From the NCBI GenBank assembly GCA_963920665.1, contig OY987273.1, positions 746,501 through 810,500 on the forward strand: 64,000 nt of DNA. The letters run 5' to 3'. The position numbers were made by a program, and so were the translations under genes. Below, in pieces: positions 8,180 to 19,884 of the stretch. The stretch's first letter is position 1, and every line of letters starts with the position of its first letter. Below the pieces are notes generated by a model. That model did not search any database. It was not told the DNA's origin and saw nothing but the letters and a program-made list of their open reading frames with translations. This DNA comes from Straminergon stramineum (taxonomy: Eukaryota > Streptophyta > Bryopsida > Hypnales > Calliergonaceae).

Positions 8180-11100
8180 CTCATTTCATTGGAAATCTCT
8201 CATTTTAATGAATATTGTGTTTTTTGTACATCATTTCCCCCAATGAGAAGGTCTCCTTCAAATGTACTCCCTCCAAAACTGAAAATAGGAATTGGTCATG
8301 TTGAATTTTACATGAGTACGAAGAATAAAAAATTGGGAAGGAGAAGAGCTTCCCCAAGTCTCCATTTCTAATAACCACTTCTTATGCAGATCGAAGGATT
8401 TTTTTTCTTCATGCATCTCACGGTGTTAGTATTATTTTGTACATCAATTCCCCCAAAGGGAACGTGTCCTCCAAATGTACTCCCTCCAAAAATAAAAATA
8501 GGAACTGGTCATGTTGAATTTTACATGAGCATGAAGAATAAAAAATTGTGAAGGAGAAGAGCTTCCCCAAATCTCCATTTTTAATAACCACTTCTTATGC
8601 AGATCCAAGGATTTCTTTTCTTCATGCATCTCACGGTGTTAGTATTAGTTCTGTACATCATTTCCCCCAAAGAGAAGGTCTCCTTCAAATGTACTCCCTC
8701 CAAAACTGAAACTAGGAACTGGTCATGTTGAATTTTACATGAGCACGAAGAATAAAAAATTGTGAAGGAGACAAGCTTCCCCAAGTCTCCATTTTTTAAA
8801 AACCACTTCTTATGTAGATCCATGGATTTTTTTTCTTCATGCATCTCACGGTGTTAGTATTATTTTGTACATCATTTCCCCCAAGGAAAAGGTCTCCTTC
8901 AAATGTACTCCCTCCAAAACTGAAAATAGGAACTGGTCATGCTGAATTTTACATGAGCACGAAGAATAAAAAATTGGGAAGGAGAAGAGCTTCCCCAAAT
9001 CTCCATTTTTAATAACCACTTCTTATGCAGATGCAAGGATTTTTTTTCTTCCTCCATCTCACGGTGTTAGTATTTTTTTTGTACATCATTTCCCCCAAGG
9101 AAAAGGTCTCCTTCAAATGTACTCCCTCCAAAACTGAAAATAGGAACTGGTCATGTTGAATTTTACATGAGCACGAAGAATAAAAAATTGTGAAGGAGAA
9201 GAGCTTCCCCAAGTCTCCATTTTCAAAAACCACTTCTTATGCAGATGCAAGGATTTTTCTTCTTCATGCATCTCACGGTGTTAGTATTAGTTTTGTACAT
9301 CATTTCTCCCAAAGAAAAGGTCTCCTTCAAATGTAGTGCCTCCAAAACTGAAAATAGGAACTGGTCATGTTGAATTTTACATGAGCACGAAGAATAAAAA
9401 ATTGTGACGAAGAAGAGCTTCCCCAAATCTCCATTTTTAAAAACCACTTCTTATGCAGATGCAAGGATTTTTTTTCTTCCTCCATCTCACGGTGTTATTA
9501 TTTTTTTTGTACATCATTTCCCCCAAGGAAAAGGTCTCCTTCAAATGTACTCCCTCCAAAACTGAAAATAGGAACTGGTCATGTTGAATTTTACATGAGC
9601 ACGAAGAATAAAAAATTGTGAAGGAGAAGAGCTTCCCCAAATCTCCATTTTTAATAACCACTTCTTATGCAGATGCAAGGATTTTTTTTCTTCCTCCATC
9701 TCACGGTGTTAGTATTTTTTTTGTACATCATTTCCCCCAAGGAAAAGGTCTCCTTCAAATGTACTCCCTCCAAAACTGAAAATAGGAACTGGTCATGTTG
9801 AATTTTACATGAGCACGAAGAATAAAAAATTGGGAAGGAGAAGAGCCTCCCCAAGTCTCCATTTTTAAAAACCACTTCTTATGTAGATCCATGGATTTTT
9901 TTTTTCATGCATCTCACGGTGTTAGTATTATTTTGTACATCATTTCCCCCAAAGGGAACGTGTCGTGCAAATGTACTCCCTCCAAAACTGAAAATAGGAA
10001 CTGGTCATGTTGAATTTTACATGAGCATGAAGAATAAAAAATTGTGAAGAAGAAGAGCTTCCCCAAGTCTCCATTTTTAAAAACCACTTCTTATGCAGAT
10101 CCAAGGATTTTTTTTCTTCATGCATCGCACGGTGTTATTATTTTTTTTATACATCATTTTCCCCAAAGAAAAGGTCTCCTCCAAATGTAGTGCCTCCAAA
10201 ACTGAAAATAGGAACTGGTCATGTTGAATTTTACATGAGCACAAAGAATAAAAAATTGTGAAGGAGAAGAGCTTCCCCAAATCTCCGTTTTTAATAACCA
10301 CTTCTTATGCGGATCCAAGGATTTTTTTTCTTCATGCATCTCATGGTGTTAGTATTATTTTGTACATCATTTCCCCCAAAGGAAACGTGTCCTCCAAATG
10401 TACTCCCTCCAAAACTTAAAATAGGAAATGGTCATGTTGAATTTTACATGAGCATGAAGAATAAAAAATTATGAAGGACAAGAGCTTCCCCAAGTCTCCA
10501 TTTTTAAAAACGACTTTTGATGCGGAGCCAAGGATTTTTTTTCGTCATGCATCTCACAGTGTTAGTATTTTTTTTGTACATCATTTCCCCCAATGAGAAG
10601 GTCTCCTTCAAATGAACTCCCTCCAAAACTGAAAATAGGAACTGGTCATGTTGAATTTTACATGAGCACGAAGAATAAAAAATTGGGAAGGAGAAGAGCT
10701 TCCCCAAGTCTCCATTTTTAAAAACCACTTCTTATGCAGATGCAAGGATTTTTTTTCTCCATGCATCTCACGGTGTTAGTATTATTTTGTACATCATTTC
10801 CCCCAAAGGGAACGTGTCCTCCAAATGTACTCCCTCCAAAACTGAAAATAGGAACTGGTCATGTTGAATTTTACATGAGCACGAAGTATAAAAAATTGTG
10901 AAGAAGAAGAGCTTCCCGAAGTCTCCATTTTTAAGAACCAATTCTTATGCAGATCCAAAGATTTTTTTTCTTCATACATCTCATGATGTTATTATTTTTT
11001 TTATACATCATTTCCCCTAAAGAAAAGGTCTCCTTCAAATGTACTCTCTCCTTAAACGAAAATAGGAAATGGTCATGTTGAATTTTACATGAGCACGAAG

Positions 11101-11575
11101 AATAAAAAATTGGGAAGGAGAAGAGCTTCCCCAAGTCTCCATTTCTAAAAACCACTTCCTATGCACACCCAAGGATTTTTTTTCTTCATGCATCTCACGG
11201 TGTTAGTATTAGTTTTGTACATCATTTCCCCCAAAGAAAAGGTCTCCTCCAAATGTAGTGCCTCCAAAACTGAAAATAGGAATTGGTCATGTTGAATTTT
11301 ACATGAGCATGAAGAAGAAAAAATTGTGAAGGAGACGAGCGTCCCCAAGTCTCCATTTTTTTAAGAGTTCTTTTGATGTAGATAAGAAGACTTCTCTTGA
11401 TGCATCCCACGGTTTGAGTATTTTATTTGTACATCGTTTCCCTCCACAAGGAAAGGTGTCCTCTTAATGTACTCCCTTGAAAAATTAAAGTAGGAAATGG
11501 TTACGTTGAATTTTACATGACCACATGGATGGATGAAGAAGAAATAAAATGTTAGGAAGAAGGGCTTTTCCAAAT
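8180..11575. repeat. Tandem (satellite-like) array, about 16 units of 213-214 bp
   Basis: The landmark GTTGAATTTTACATGA occurs 16 times at steady 213-214 bp steps (about 8302 to 11,505). A unit holds a T-run, CATGCATCTCACGGTGTTAG, TACATCATTTCCCCC, the landmark, and GCTTCCCCAAGTCTCC. Inner units are about 90-95% alike by eye; the first is partial and the last (11,361-11,575) is the most diverged, as expected if unequal exchange homogenises the centre. Each unit has an open minus-strand frame of about 74 codons, because few stops occur in this unit. It shows no sign of coding. Confidence 0.95.
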
Positions 11576-11763
11576 CTCCACGTCCTTAACCAATTTTCTT
11601 TCTTTATTACTTAATTAACTTTTGATCACTTAGTATTGAATGCCTTAGTCTTAGGATTTTCTGGAGTTAATCCTCAGAAAAGGGGGGAGCTATACTTGAA
11701 AAGTTTGAACACTTTCCCTCCAATTTGTTAGGGGGGAAACTCAAACTCATGGTTTTTGGTGCC
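11576..11763. other. Spacer, nothing recognised
   Basis: AT-rich sequence between the array and the first CCCGCGGTCGCC cluster; no ORF or repeat boundary was found. Confidence 0.4.
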
Positions 11764-12010
11764 CCTGACCCGCGGTCGCTCCATTACCCGCGGTCGCCCA
11801 AGAAATGACCTGTGGTCACCTTATATGCAGCCGCCCCTTGTACCCGCGGTCGCCCAGGAAATGACCTGTGGTCGCCCTATATGCAGCTGCCCCCTATACC
11901 CGCGGTCACCCTGCACCCGAGGTCTCCTTCTAGAAACTCTAATTTTTCCTGATTGGCAGTTTCTGGACAGTGGGACCCAAACTTGCGGTCACCTAAGACC
12001 CGCACGCACC
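11764..12010 (+). repeat. CG-rich motif array 1 (ACCCGCGGTCGCCC), followed by TATA box at 12,043
   Basis: About ten copies of a 13-14 bp motif in direct orientation, e.g. ACCCGCGGTCGCCC near 11,787 and 11,839, with variants differing mostly by C/T or G/A at CG and CNG positions. About 35 bp after the array lies GGTATTTAAGGGG (TATTTAAG, 12,043-12,050), then the coding block beginning with ATG 12,248. It is probably the upstream promoter or subterminal region of the element encoding that protein. Confidence 0.7.
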
Positions 12011-12247
12011 CTCTTCCCACACGAGCCCTAGGCGACTTCGGGTATTTAAGGGGATACTGGATTCCCAGGTCGCCACTTCCTTTGTTGCACCGCGCCTTTC
12101 ATCCGCCTTGAAGTGTTTGACTGTTGGTTTGTCGGTTGGAAGTTTGGGCATCTACACGTGTTGTGGCTTCCATGTTTACGAATTCATTTCTTCGGTTATA
12201 TTATTGACAAAAGTCTAGTTCTCTTTACACTAGAGTGACACAACAAG

Positions 12248-13785
12248 ATGACGAAGAAAAAAGGAGATCGCCATAGCAGGCAACGATGCGCCCTTCTTGA
12301 CCTAGCAGCTAAGGCATATCGGGGATGGCATCATGTAAATTCCGATTGGACCTTGACGACGTGCAAGTTAATTGTGGATTGGTGCCATATCGACACATTC
12401 ACCATGTGAAACAAAACTAAGCGAATCTTCATTACTGCAAGGATGATGGATTTCTCCAGAGATGTATTGAAGTGTACCAAGCATTGTACGGAAAGCAAAA
12501 AATTCCACGGAGTGAAGTCTCAATGGGCATATGCCAAATGGTATATGCAGAGTTACAATTGGGGAAAATGGTAGATTGGATGACCTTCAAGACATCCAAG
12601 AATGTCACACTTCCAACTGCAAAAGACATTCCAAGAGCAGGTCCTTCAAATAATCCTCGGGATGGGCTAGGGCCCAAAAAGAACATTATAGAAGGAGTGG
12701 CAGATGAAGATTATGTTTGGTCAACATCAACTGGAGAATCGGACTCCGATGAAGAGCCATTGCCTGAACCTAGGGATAGGATGGAAGATACATCAATGGA
12801 AGAAAACTTAGCATTGGTGGTATCAGAAGAAGGCAACATGCAACGGACCACACCAATGTATGGAGAACCTTTTATGTCTGTGGAACTGATAGGGGTCCGT
12901 CGTCTTGAAGATGACGAAGTGTTCCATTACGTGCAAGCTCGCTTGCAAGAAATTAATGAAGATAGGTTGGATAGGGAGAGTGAAGCTGAAGAAGAGATTC
13001 CTTTGACCTTGATGAATTTGCCTTCCATGGAAGGATTGCCTGAAATGGAACAAGAACATCAAGGTGTACTTGGAGAAGACAATAATCAGTGGACGAAAGA
13101 ATCCTATAAAGTGGAGTTGGAGATGCTTTTAAAGGATCTTGAAGAAAAAGAAAGAGAGTGTGAGATCATTGAGAAGCGAAGCGCACAAGAGATTCAGGTT
13201 GAGGATGTAGGCACCCTCAAAGAACTAATTCAAGCTGGACAAACTCATTTGGCAGCCGAACAAAGAGAAATGGAACAAGTGGAACAATTTTACCTCAAGT
13301 TCAATAAGGGAGAAGATGGAGGTTCCAGTTCAAATGTCAATCCTGTTATGGATGAACAACTTCAAACAATAATGGGAAAATGTAGGATGGAAGAAAACAA
13401 CCTTACCATTGAAAAAGGAGGTGTGGAAAAGGCAAGATCGACATTGAACCGCTTGAAGGAGATGAAGGATGCAGATCCTAGTGACTGGTCGTTGCAGTCG
13501 GATTCATTGTCTTTGGATGTTGAAGATTTGTCATCCACTACGGAAATAGAGAAGTTAAAGATGAAGTTAGCTTCTGTGAAAAGATTGGAATAGAAGTTGG
13601 AGAAAAAGATGTCGTGGCCAAAGGGACACATCAGGTTCATGTCATTGTTCAAGAAGTGGTGGATCCAAAATAAGATGTGGAACCATGACCTGACTCTTTT
13701 GAAGAGGGAAGAGAGAGTGGCAAGAGCCCAAATAGAACTAGAAAAGAAGAAAAGGGAAGATCAAGGGGACATGGATGGAGTATAA
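12248..13785 (+). pseudogene. Unknown acidic coiled-coil protein gene of a mobile element (frameshift and TAG)
   Basis: ATG 12,248 opens 53 codons (MTKKKGDRHSRQRCALLDLA...) ending in TGA at 12,407. The protein appears to continue in another frame from about 12,421 (HYCKDDGFLQRCIEVYQ) to 13,785, interrupted once by TAG at 13,591. The main part is Glu-rich, with heptad-like stretches at about 13,100-13,300 and 13,540-13,620, and a basic tail with Trp residues (KKWWIQNKMWNHD). I recognise no domain. It shares its upstream motif array and TATA arrangement with the hAT element 3 kb downstream, so it may be an accessory gene of a related element. The start is supported by the position of the TATA box about 200 bp upstream. 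Confidence 0.6.
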
Positions 13786-14689
13786 ATTAGGTGGCTCTTG
13801 TTTCTTTTATGACTATGTACTTCTTCCAAGATATATGAAGAAAAAGGCTTTGTCCTTATTTTTGTTGAAATACAAGAATGTTTATTTTTATTTTTTGTGT
13901 ATGAAAATGTGATTGCATTTGGATCCAAACATTTGAATTTTTGTCAAATTTTGATGATTTCAAGTTATGTGAATGTTAATTTCTTGTTAAATTTGTGTAG
14001 TGTTTAAAAAAAAAAAAGAATTCTAGTAACTTTGAGTCTATATAAAGAAAGCTCAATAAATTTAAGCTGCATCATCCATGAGAGTTTCAATATAAGTTCA
14101 TATGGTTGCATTTTTCTGTATTTTAACATATGGTTTGAACATATTGTAAATGACAACATTCCCATGCCCTTCACCTTGTGAATGTATGGACTCTTCTTGA
14201 GATTTATAATTTGGGAAAAAACATCATAAAAAGGTACTCAAAAGAATACTTTAGAATTGATAGAGAAATGGAAGTTATACATTTTGAGTTGTGGATTCCA
14301 TGTATATGGTTTGATCAACCAATGTTGTCCCCCATTTTTCTTTTTAATTTGAAAGAGAAAGTTCTTAATTTTTTTCACATTTGAGTACAAGCTAATTCTA
14401 TTTATTTTTTATTAAGTTTGTTGGAATGGATTTGAAATGAGTTTCCCTTCATGTGGTTGTTTAAGAAAAAAATTGTATTCTTTAAGTCTATGACCATACT
14501 CCTGAAAATCTTTTTTTGAAGTATCTATAAATACCACGTCAAACCCTTGGATAGCGTTTAGGGTTTAATAAAATATCTATCTAAACTAGGATGACTTTCA
14601 TCTAAAAACTCAACAATGGAACGCTAATGAGATAACAAAAATGGCCTTGGGTCCTAAGCGTAAGTGTGGTTGCCCTTCAAGTACTTGAA
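13786..14689. other. AT-rich spacer
   Basis: 3' flank of the previous gene; A-run at about 14,006. No convincing gene; short frames at 14,178-14,384 have random composition. Confidence 0.5.
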
Positions 14690-14960
14690 GTCACCTCTTG
14701 AGACCCGCAGTCGCCCCCTTCGACCCGTAGTTGCCTCCTTTGACCCGCAGTCGCCCCCTTCTTCCCGAAGTCGCCCTCCCTTCGACCCGCAGTCGCCCCC
14801 TTCTTACTGAAGTCACCCCCCCGAGACCCACAGTCGCCTCTTTCTACCCGCAGTCGCCCCCCCTTCCACCTGCAGTCACCCCCTGGACCCGCACTCGCCT
14901 CTTTCCCGACCCACAGTCGCCCCCTTTGGACCCGCAGTCGCCCTTTGATCCGCACGTGCG
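14690..14960 (+). repeat. CG-rich motif array 2 (GACCCGCAGTCGCCCC), followed by TATA box at 15,084
   Basis: Thirteen or so direct copies of ACCCGCAGTCGCCC and variants between 14,700 and 14,956. TATAAAG at 15,084-15,090 lies 125 bp further, then the hAT reading frame from 15,315. Same order as at 11.8 kb. Open frames across the array on both strands are a by-product of its composition. Confidence 0.75.
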
Positions 14961-15314
14961 CTCCTAGTGCGAACCGTCGACCGACTGTTGCCCACGGGGC
15001 GAGTGCGCCTGTTACGAGGTCGCCCGTTTCCTACACGCATTCTGGCTCTCAAGGGGCGACTTGCGGTGCTAGCAGGACGGCAGTATAAAGCTAAAGGCCT
15101 GGACTTTGGTTTTCACCTTGCTTTGGGGATGAACTCATGGCTTGAATCTTCGAAAGAGGCTTCTTGCGGATGTTTGGTTCTTTGGAGGGCAACGACTTGG
15201 TTTGCATGGTTTAAAAGACCGTTCAAAGCAAGTGGCTTTGCCATTCTTTTTTCTAAATCAAGGCTCTGATTCATATGATAATATTGTTTTAAGAACTCAT
15301 AGGCGAGGAACAAT

Positions 15315-18300
15315 ATGGCTAGTCGGGGTGAGGGGAGGAGGATTACCATTAACAATACAAGGAGAGCCACGAAGGAGTGGGACCCTTGGTTGGTTGTAGA
15401 CATTGACCGTCAATTTGTGGGAAACACACGAACATGTGTTTTCTGTGGGTGGACCTCTGTGTTTGTACAAAAGCGGGAATTTTGTCACTTTGGATTCGGT
15501 GACAGGACTGCATTGGAGCGACGTAAGAAAATCCCATGGGCAATATTGCAAAAGTTTAGGACTTGTCGTGGGGTTGTTCTAAAGGAAATGAGCTTTGAAC
15601 AAATGCATGAGGAGGTTCTAGAATTTGATGTTGTAGATGAGACTGTGGTAGAGCCTATGTTGGAGGGGGGTAGGGAGAGGTTAGAGGAGCCTAGTGCTAC
15701 GAATGAACCAATGCTCCCTATTACCGATTCAGTAGATTCCACTCCTCAAACAATTTTGAGAAGGAGGAATAACCCTTCCATTTCTAGGCAAACTAGCATG
15801 GATGAGGCATTACAAAGTAGCACAAGAGCAAAGTTGGATACCATGTGGGCTTCCTTCTTTTATGAGGCTAGCATCGTGTTCAATGTTGCACACCATCCTG
15901 CCTTTGTGAAAGTAGTGAAAGAGACAGCGGCATCAGGACTACAATACCAACCACCCTCATACAATGCTTTGCGTACAAGAATGATAGAGCCAAAGAAAGA
16001 AAGTGTTTCTAAAATGGTCACTGAGCAGACAAAGCACTCTATTGAAGTTTACGGAGCGACTATCTGTTCGGATGGTTGGTTTGATACTAATAGCCGTCAA
16101 TTATTGAATTTAATGCTCGTGTGTCTTGCGGGGGATGTGTTTCTTGGATCGGTGGACACCACGAGGGTGAAGAAGGACATTGCGTACACAACCAATATGA
16201 TGGCGCAATACATAGAAGAGGTTGGCCCCAAAAATATTGTCCAACTATGTACGGACAATGCCATTGTCATGACGGGAACTTTGAAGGCATTACAAGAGAA
16301 ATATCCTCACATGTATACCCAAGGATGCACAGCACACATTTTGGACTTGCTTTTGGAAGACTAGGCAAAGGATGTCAAGGTGACAAGAATAGAACGATGT
16401 TGTACGTAGATAGTAAAGTACATCAAGAGGTACCATTCCACATTGGCTCTCTTCCAAAAGTACTCCCCGGACAAGGCATTGCGAATGCCTTTTCAAACAC
16501 GCTTTGCAGTGAACTTCCTCATGATATCATGTATGGTGGAGTGCAAGTCAGCATTGATTCAAGTGATAATGGATGAGACATATGTGCAATTTGAGGCTAG
16601 TTTGGAACGTCGCCCAAATGGTGATATATTGAGAGCGCGAGCCACTATAGCGAAGAATGACATTCATGCGGAATCTTTTTGGGTGGAGTGTGATAATTTT
16701 TTGCACATGGTGGAGCCCGTCATTATTGCTCTTCGAGTGTTTGATGGGAAAGCCCCAGCAATGCCTAAGGCTTGGTTGGTTATGAAGACTCTTCAAGAGC
16801 ACGTGTGGAGCTTGAGAAACGAACCTTTTTTTCTGAATGATGAAACTGCAATGAAGTTTGAGAAGCATTTCGAGGCTCATTGGAAATTGATGCTCACAGA
16901 CCTACACTACGCAAGGGCACTCTTAAATCCTTTCTTGATTGAAGTAGGAACCCTTCATAACGATGGTGTGGCCAAAAGAGCCTTAAATCGGGTGCTTTGA
17001 AAAATGAGCGAGTCCTTGGGATTATCATACATGGAGGTATTGCAAGAGCTCACACAGTTCGAAGAGAAGACAAGTCCTTTTGACCCCTTAGAAGAGGCTT
17101 TTGATATTACACAGTGTAAACTAATGCCTCATTAATGGTGGAATCTTATGGGTGCTAATGTTCTCCCAAAAATTGCAATGAGAGTTCTATCTTTGACATG
17201 CTCAACATCATCATGTGAAAGGAATTGGAGCATGTATTTGTTTGTGCACAATAAAGTGTGAAATTGCCTAACCACATCTAAGGCGGAAGCATTGGTGTAT
17301 ATCTACACCAACAGTAAACTTGAACGTGAGAAACATGGACGCAATCCTACAATGTTCTACGAAAAATACCTTGTGGATGGAAATACCTCAGAAGAGAATG
17401 AGGAGCCATTAGGTACAGGATCATCAAGGGATGGCGACCCAGTTAAAATGGCTCAAGCTAATGAGAACGTTGGGTTGGCAGAAGAGCACCTACGTGGAAA
17501 TATTTGGACAGGACTGATTTGTAGAGAAAAGAGTCCTCCACGGAGACACAACTATGGAAATACATTTACAGCTGAGAATAATACATACTACTCTGAGGAG
17601 GAGGAGGTTCAATGTACATCGCGAAGGTCCCCGCAACCCTACGTCTCTACTAGGAATAGGAATGTACCTCCGCCAATAAATTCATCATTGACGAGGGCAA
17701 GTAGTCCCGACAACCCCAATGAAGGCATAAATAGTCCAATGCCCACAAGAGCTGAGGAAGCAAGATCTCCAAATTTTGTAGATCACGGTTCTACAAGGGT
17801 AATGAACCTACGAAGCACCACTCGAGTTGCTGAGGTAAATGAAAGGCAAGAGGAGGCAACACTGCCAACATACGTCGAAGATATTGTGCATTCAAGCGTT
17901 CCACTTTCTCCATTACGGAGCCCCTTAAGAATAGAAAATGTGGAATATGATTCAGACTTGCCCTTGCAAGCTGTTATGAACCGGAATCGTACGGTGCCCT
18001 TAAGTGGAGGAGGAAATGCAAACAATGCTAGGGCGACTAGGTCTATACCAACCCGTGCGACTAGGCCTCCCTTGAATAATAGTCCTCTTAGGGCAGTTGA
18101 TAATGAAGTCCATGCCTCAACTCCGCAACCCACTCAACCCTCCTCTATTTTTGGCCTTGAAGAATCATCCTTGCTCATGCGTGAAGGCACAAGAGGACAG
18201 AAAAAGCGATTGAGGAAGACACACGAGAGGCTGCAAAGAAATCCCAAACGACAGAACTATGTTGTCCAAAGATTCATCATGGGTGAAGCCAATTCCAATT

Positions 18301-18593
18301 GAAACATTAGGCAATCCAGTAGAGGCGGACGACACCCTGCATCCAACCTTGATGGAACAAGAGATGCATTGAGGTTGACTAAACGATTGGTGCAAACTAG
18401 TGGCGACGGTGTCGTGGATACTGAAGTGCGGAACGTGAACTCAAAGGTAGAACATGAAGTGCAAAATGAACGAGTACGAAGGGAGGATGACGAGAATGAT
18501 AACTGTGATGATAATGAAAGGGTGGAGGACTCGGATGATGATTCTGACCCTAACGCTAATGAGGTACCTAGTGATTACACATTTTCACCGTAA
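15315..18593 (+). pseudogene. hAT-family transposase pseudogene with long C-terminal extension
   Basis: A single frame covers 1093 codons and is broken only by stops: TAG 16,362, TAG 16,407, TGA 16,998, TAA 17,133, TGA 17,259, TGA 18,300. The order is: a Cys-containing N-terminus like a degenerate BED finger (TCVFCGW); a DUF659-type core with Asp 253 (ICSDGW) and Asp 314 (LCTDNA); Glu 635 in SSCERNW; the hAT dimerisation region (ALVYIYTNSKLE); then about 430 residues that are Ser/Pro-, Arg- and Asp/Glu-rich and seem disordered. hAT transposases cut and paste DNA with a D-D-E site. The stops fit C-to-T or G-to-A changes (e.g. CGA to TGA, CAA to TAA, TGG to TAG). No frameshift is seen, which suggests recent death. 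ATG 15,315 was chosen because it follows the TATA box. Confidence 0.85.
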
Positions 18594-19485
18594 CTTTATA
18601 AATATAGATTTAGAGGTAGTGAAGTGGTAATGTAATGTTTTTGCGTAATTTTGGTGTGTTGAAGTTTTCCAGCTTAAGTTCATTGGCAAATAGCCTATAG
18701 ATGAGTTTTGTGTAGTATCTACTTTAGTACGAAAGCATGATAGTGTTAGAATTACAAAGTTTTGTTCAGTGTCTTTAGTGTGGACTTCTACAGGTATAGA
18801 TGTGGAGATCTTAACAAAGTTCATGGAAGTACAATTGAAGTAGAAGTTCATTTATAAGATTGGGTCACTACTCTATTAGTGTGTACAACTTATAATTACA
18901 ATAATACTAATTATCCTTACTTTTTTCTTGTTTTTGTATCTATTTTTGGTGTAATTATTATATCCAATTGCAATATTGGCTTCTACACTTCAATAGGAGT
19001 AGAAAATTTGAATTAGAAATTCCCAACCATATGTAATAAAAACATGTAGAACTTGGAGGCTCTTATGAATGAGTGAATGACCACAGAATGTGAAGTACTT
19101 AATTTAAGGCTTAGGAGAATGCAATGGCACATGGAAATTGAAGGATCCTAAATCGTGAGTAAGATTGAAATGGTCGTTATATCCATGTTTGCAATTGCAA
19201 CGCCACACGAGGTTGTTCTTAACCTTTAACGGATGGACTAGTGAGTATGAAAACCATCTCCAATGGAACTCTGTGATGTGATGTACTTGCCTTTCCCCTC
19301 ACAAAAATACTCATTTCCAGTATGAGGACTCAGTAAGATCTCTCTTTTGGAAATTGGGACCCAATTTTCAAAGATGGACAATTGCATTTATGTCGTATAT
19401 TAGAAGTTCTTATCATCCACGGAACAAAAGAAATTCCTTGCATATGGGATAAAGCCAAGATCGCCCTTTTCTTTACACCCGCGGT
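18594..19485. other. Spacer after the hAT pseudogene
   Basis: AT-rich; no gene. It probably contains the 3' end of the hAT element; no terminal inverted repeat or 8-bp duplication could be identified by eye. Confidence 0.4.
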
Positions 19486-19747
19486 CGCCTTTACACCCTC
19501 AGTCGCCCTGAGTTGGACCCGCAGTCGCCCTGGATTTTGGACCCACATTCGCCCTCATTTTGGGACCCGTAGTTGCCCCACTATACCCGCAGTCGCTCTA
19601 GGTTGGACCCGAAGTCGCCCTCATTCTGGGACTCGTGGTCACCTTGCCTTACCCGTAGTCACCCTGGATTTTGGAGCCGCAATCACCCTCATTCTGGGAC
19701 TCGTGGTCACCCCACCTTACCCACACACGCCCCACCCGCAGTCGCCT
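19486..19747 (+). repeat. CG-rich motif array 3
   Basis: About thirteen direct copies of the ACCCGCAGTCGCCC motif with CTGGATTTTGG or TCATTCTGGG between them. It has the same orientation as arrays 1 and 2. It either marks the 3' subterminal region of the hAT element or the start of a third, lost element. Confidence 0.7.
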
Positions 19748-19884
19748 ATGGTGATGTGGTCAAAGATTTCCACATCATTGTTGACAACCCGCCACGTAAG
19801 ATAAAATTTTTGGTTGTCCTACCCGAAAATCCTAAACCCTAATTTTGCGCTCGTCAAATTTGTCTCATATATGTGACACTCGTC

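Noticed and set aside
8180..11575. Series of ~74-codon minus-strand ORFs as a repeated gene family or repeat protein
   Set aside because: They are the same frame of each tandem unit; unit lengths of 213 and 214 bp break the frame between units, and changes show no preference for silent positions.
8180..11575. CRISPR array
   Set aside because: Whole 214-bp units repeat; there are no unique spacers, and the context is eukaryotic.
14677..14967. Arg/Gly-rich (-) and Pro/Ser-rich (+) ORFs at 14.7-14.97 kb
   Set aside because: They are translations of the CG-rich motif array in two directions; the same happens at 19.4-19.8 kb.
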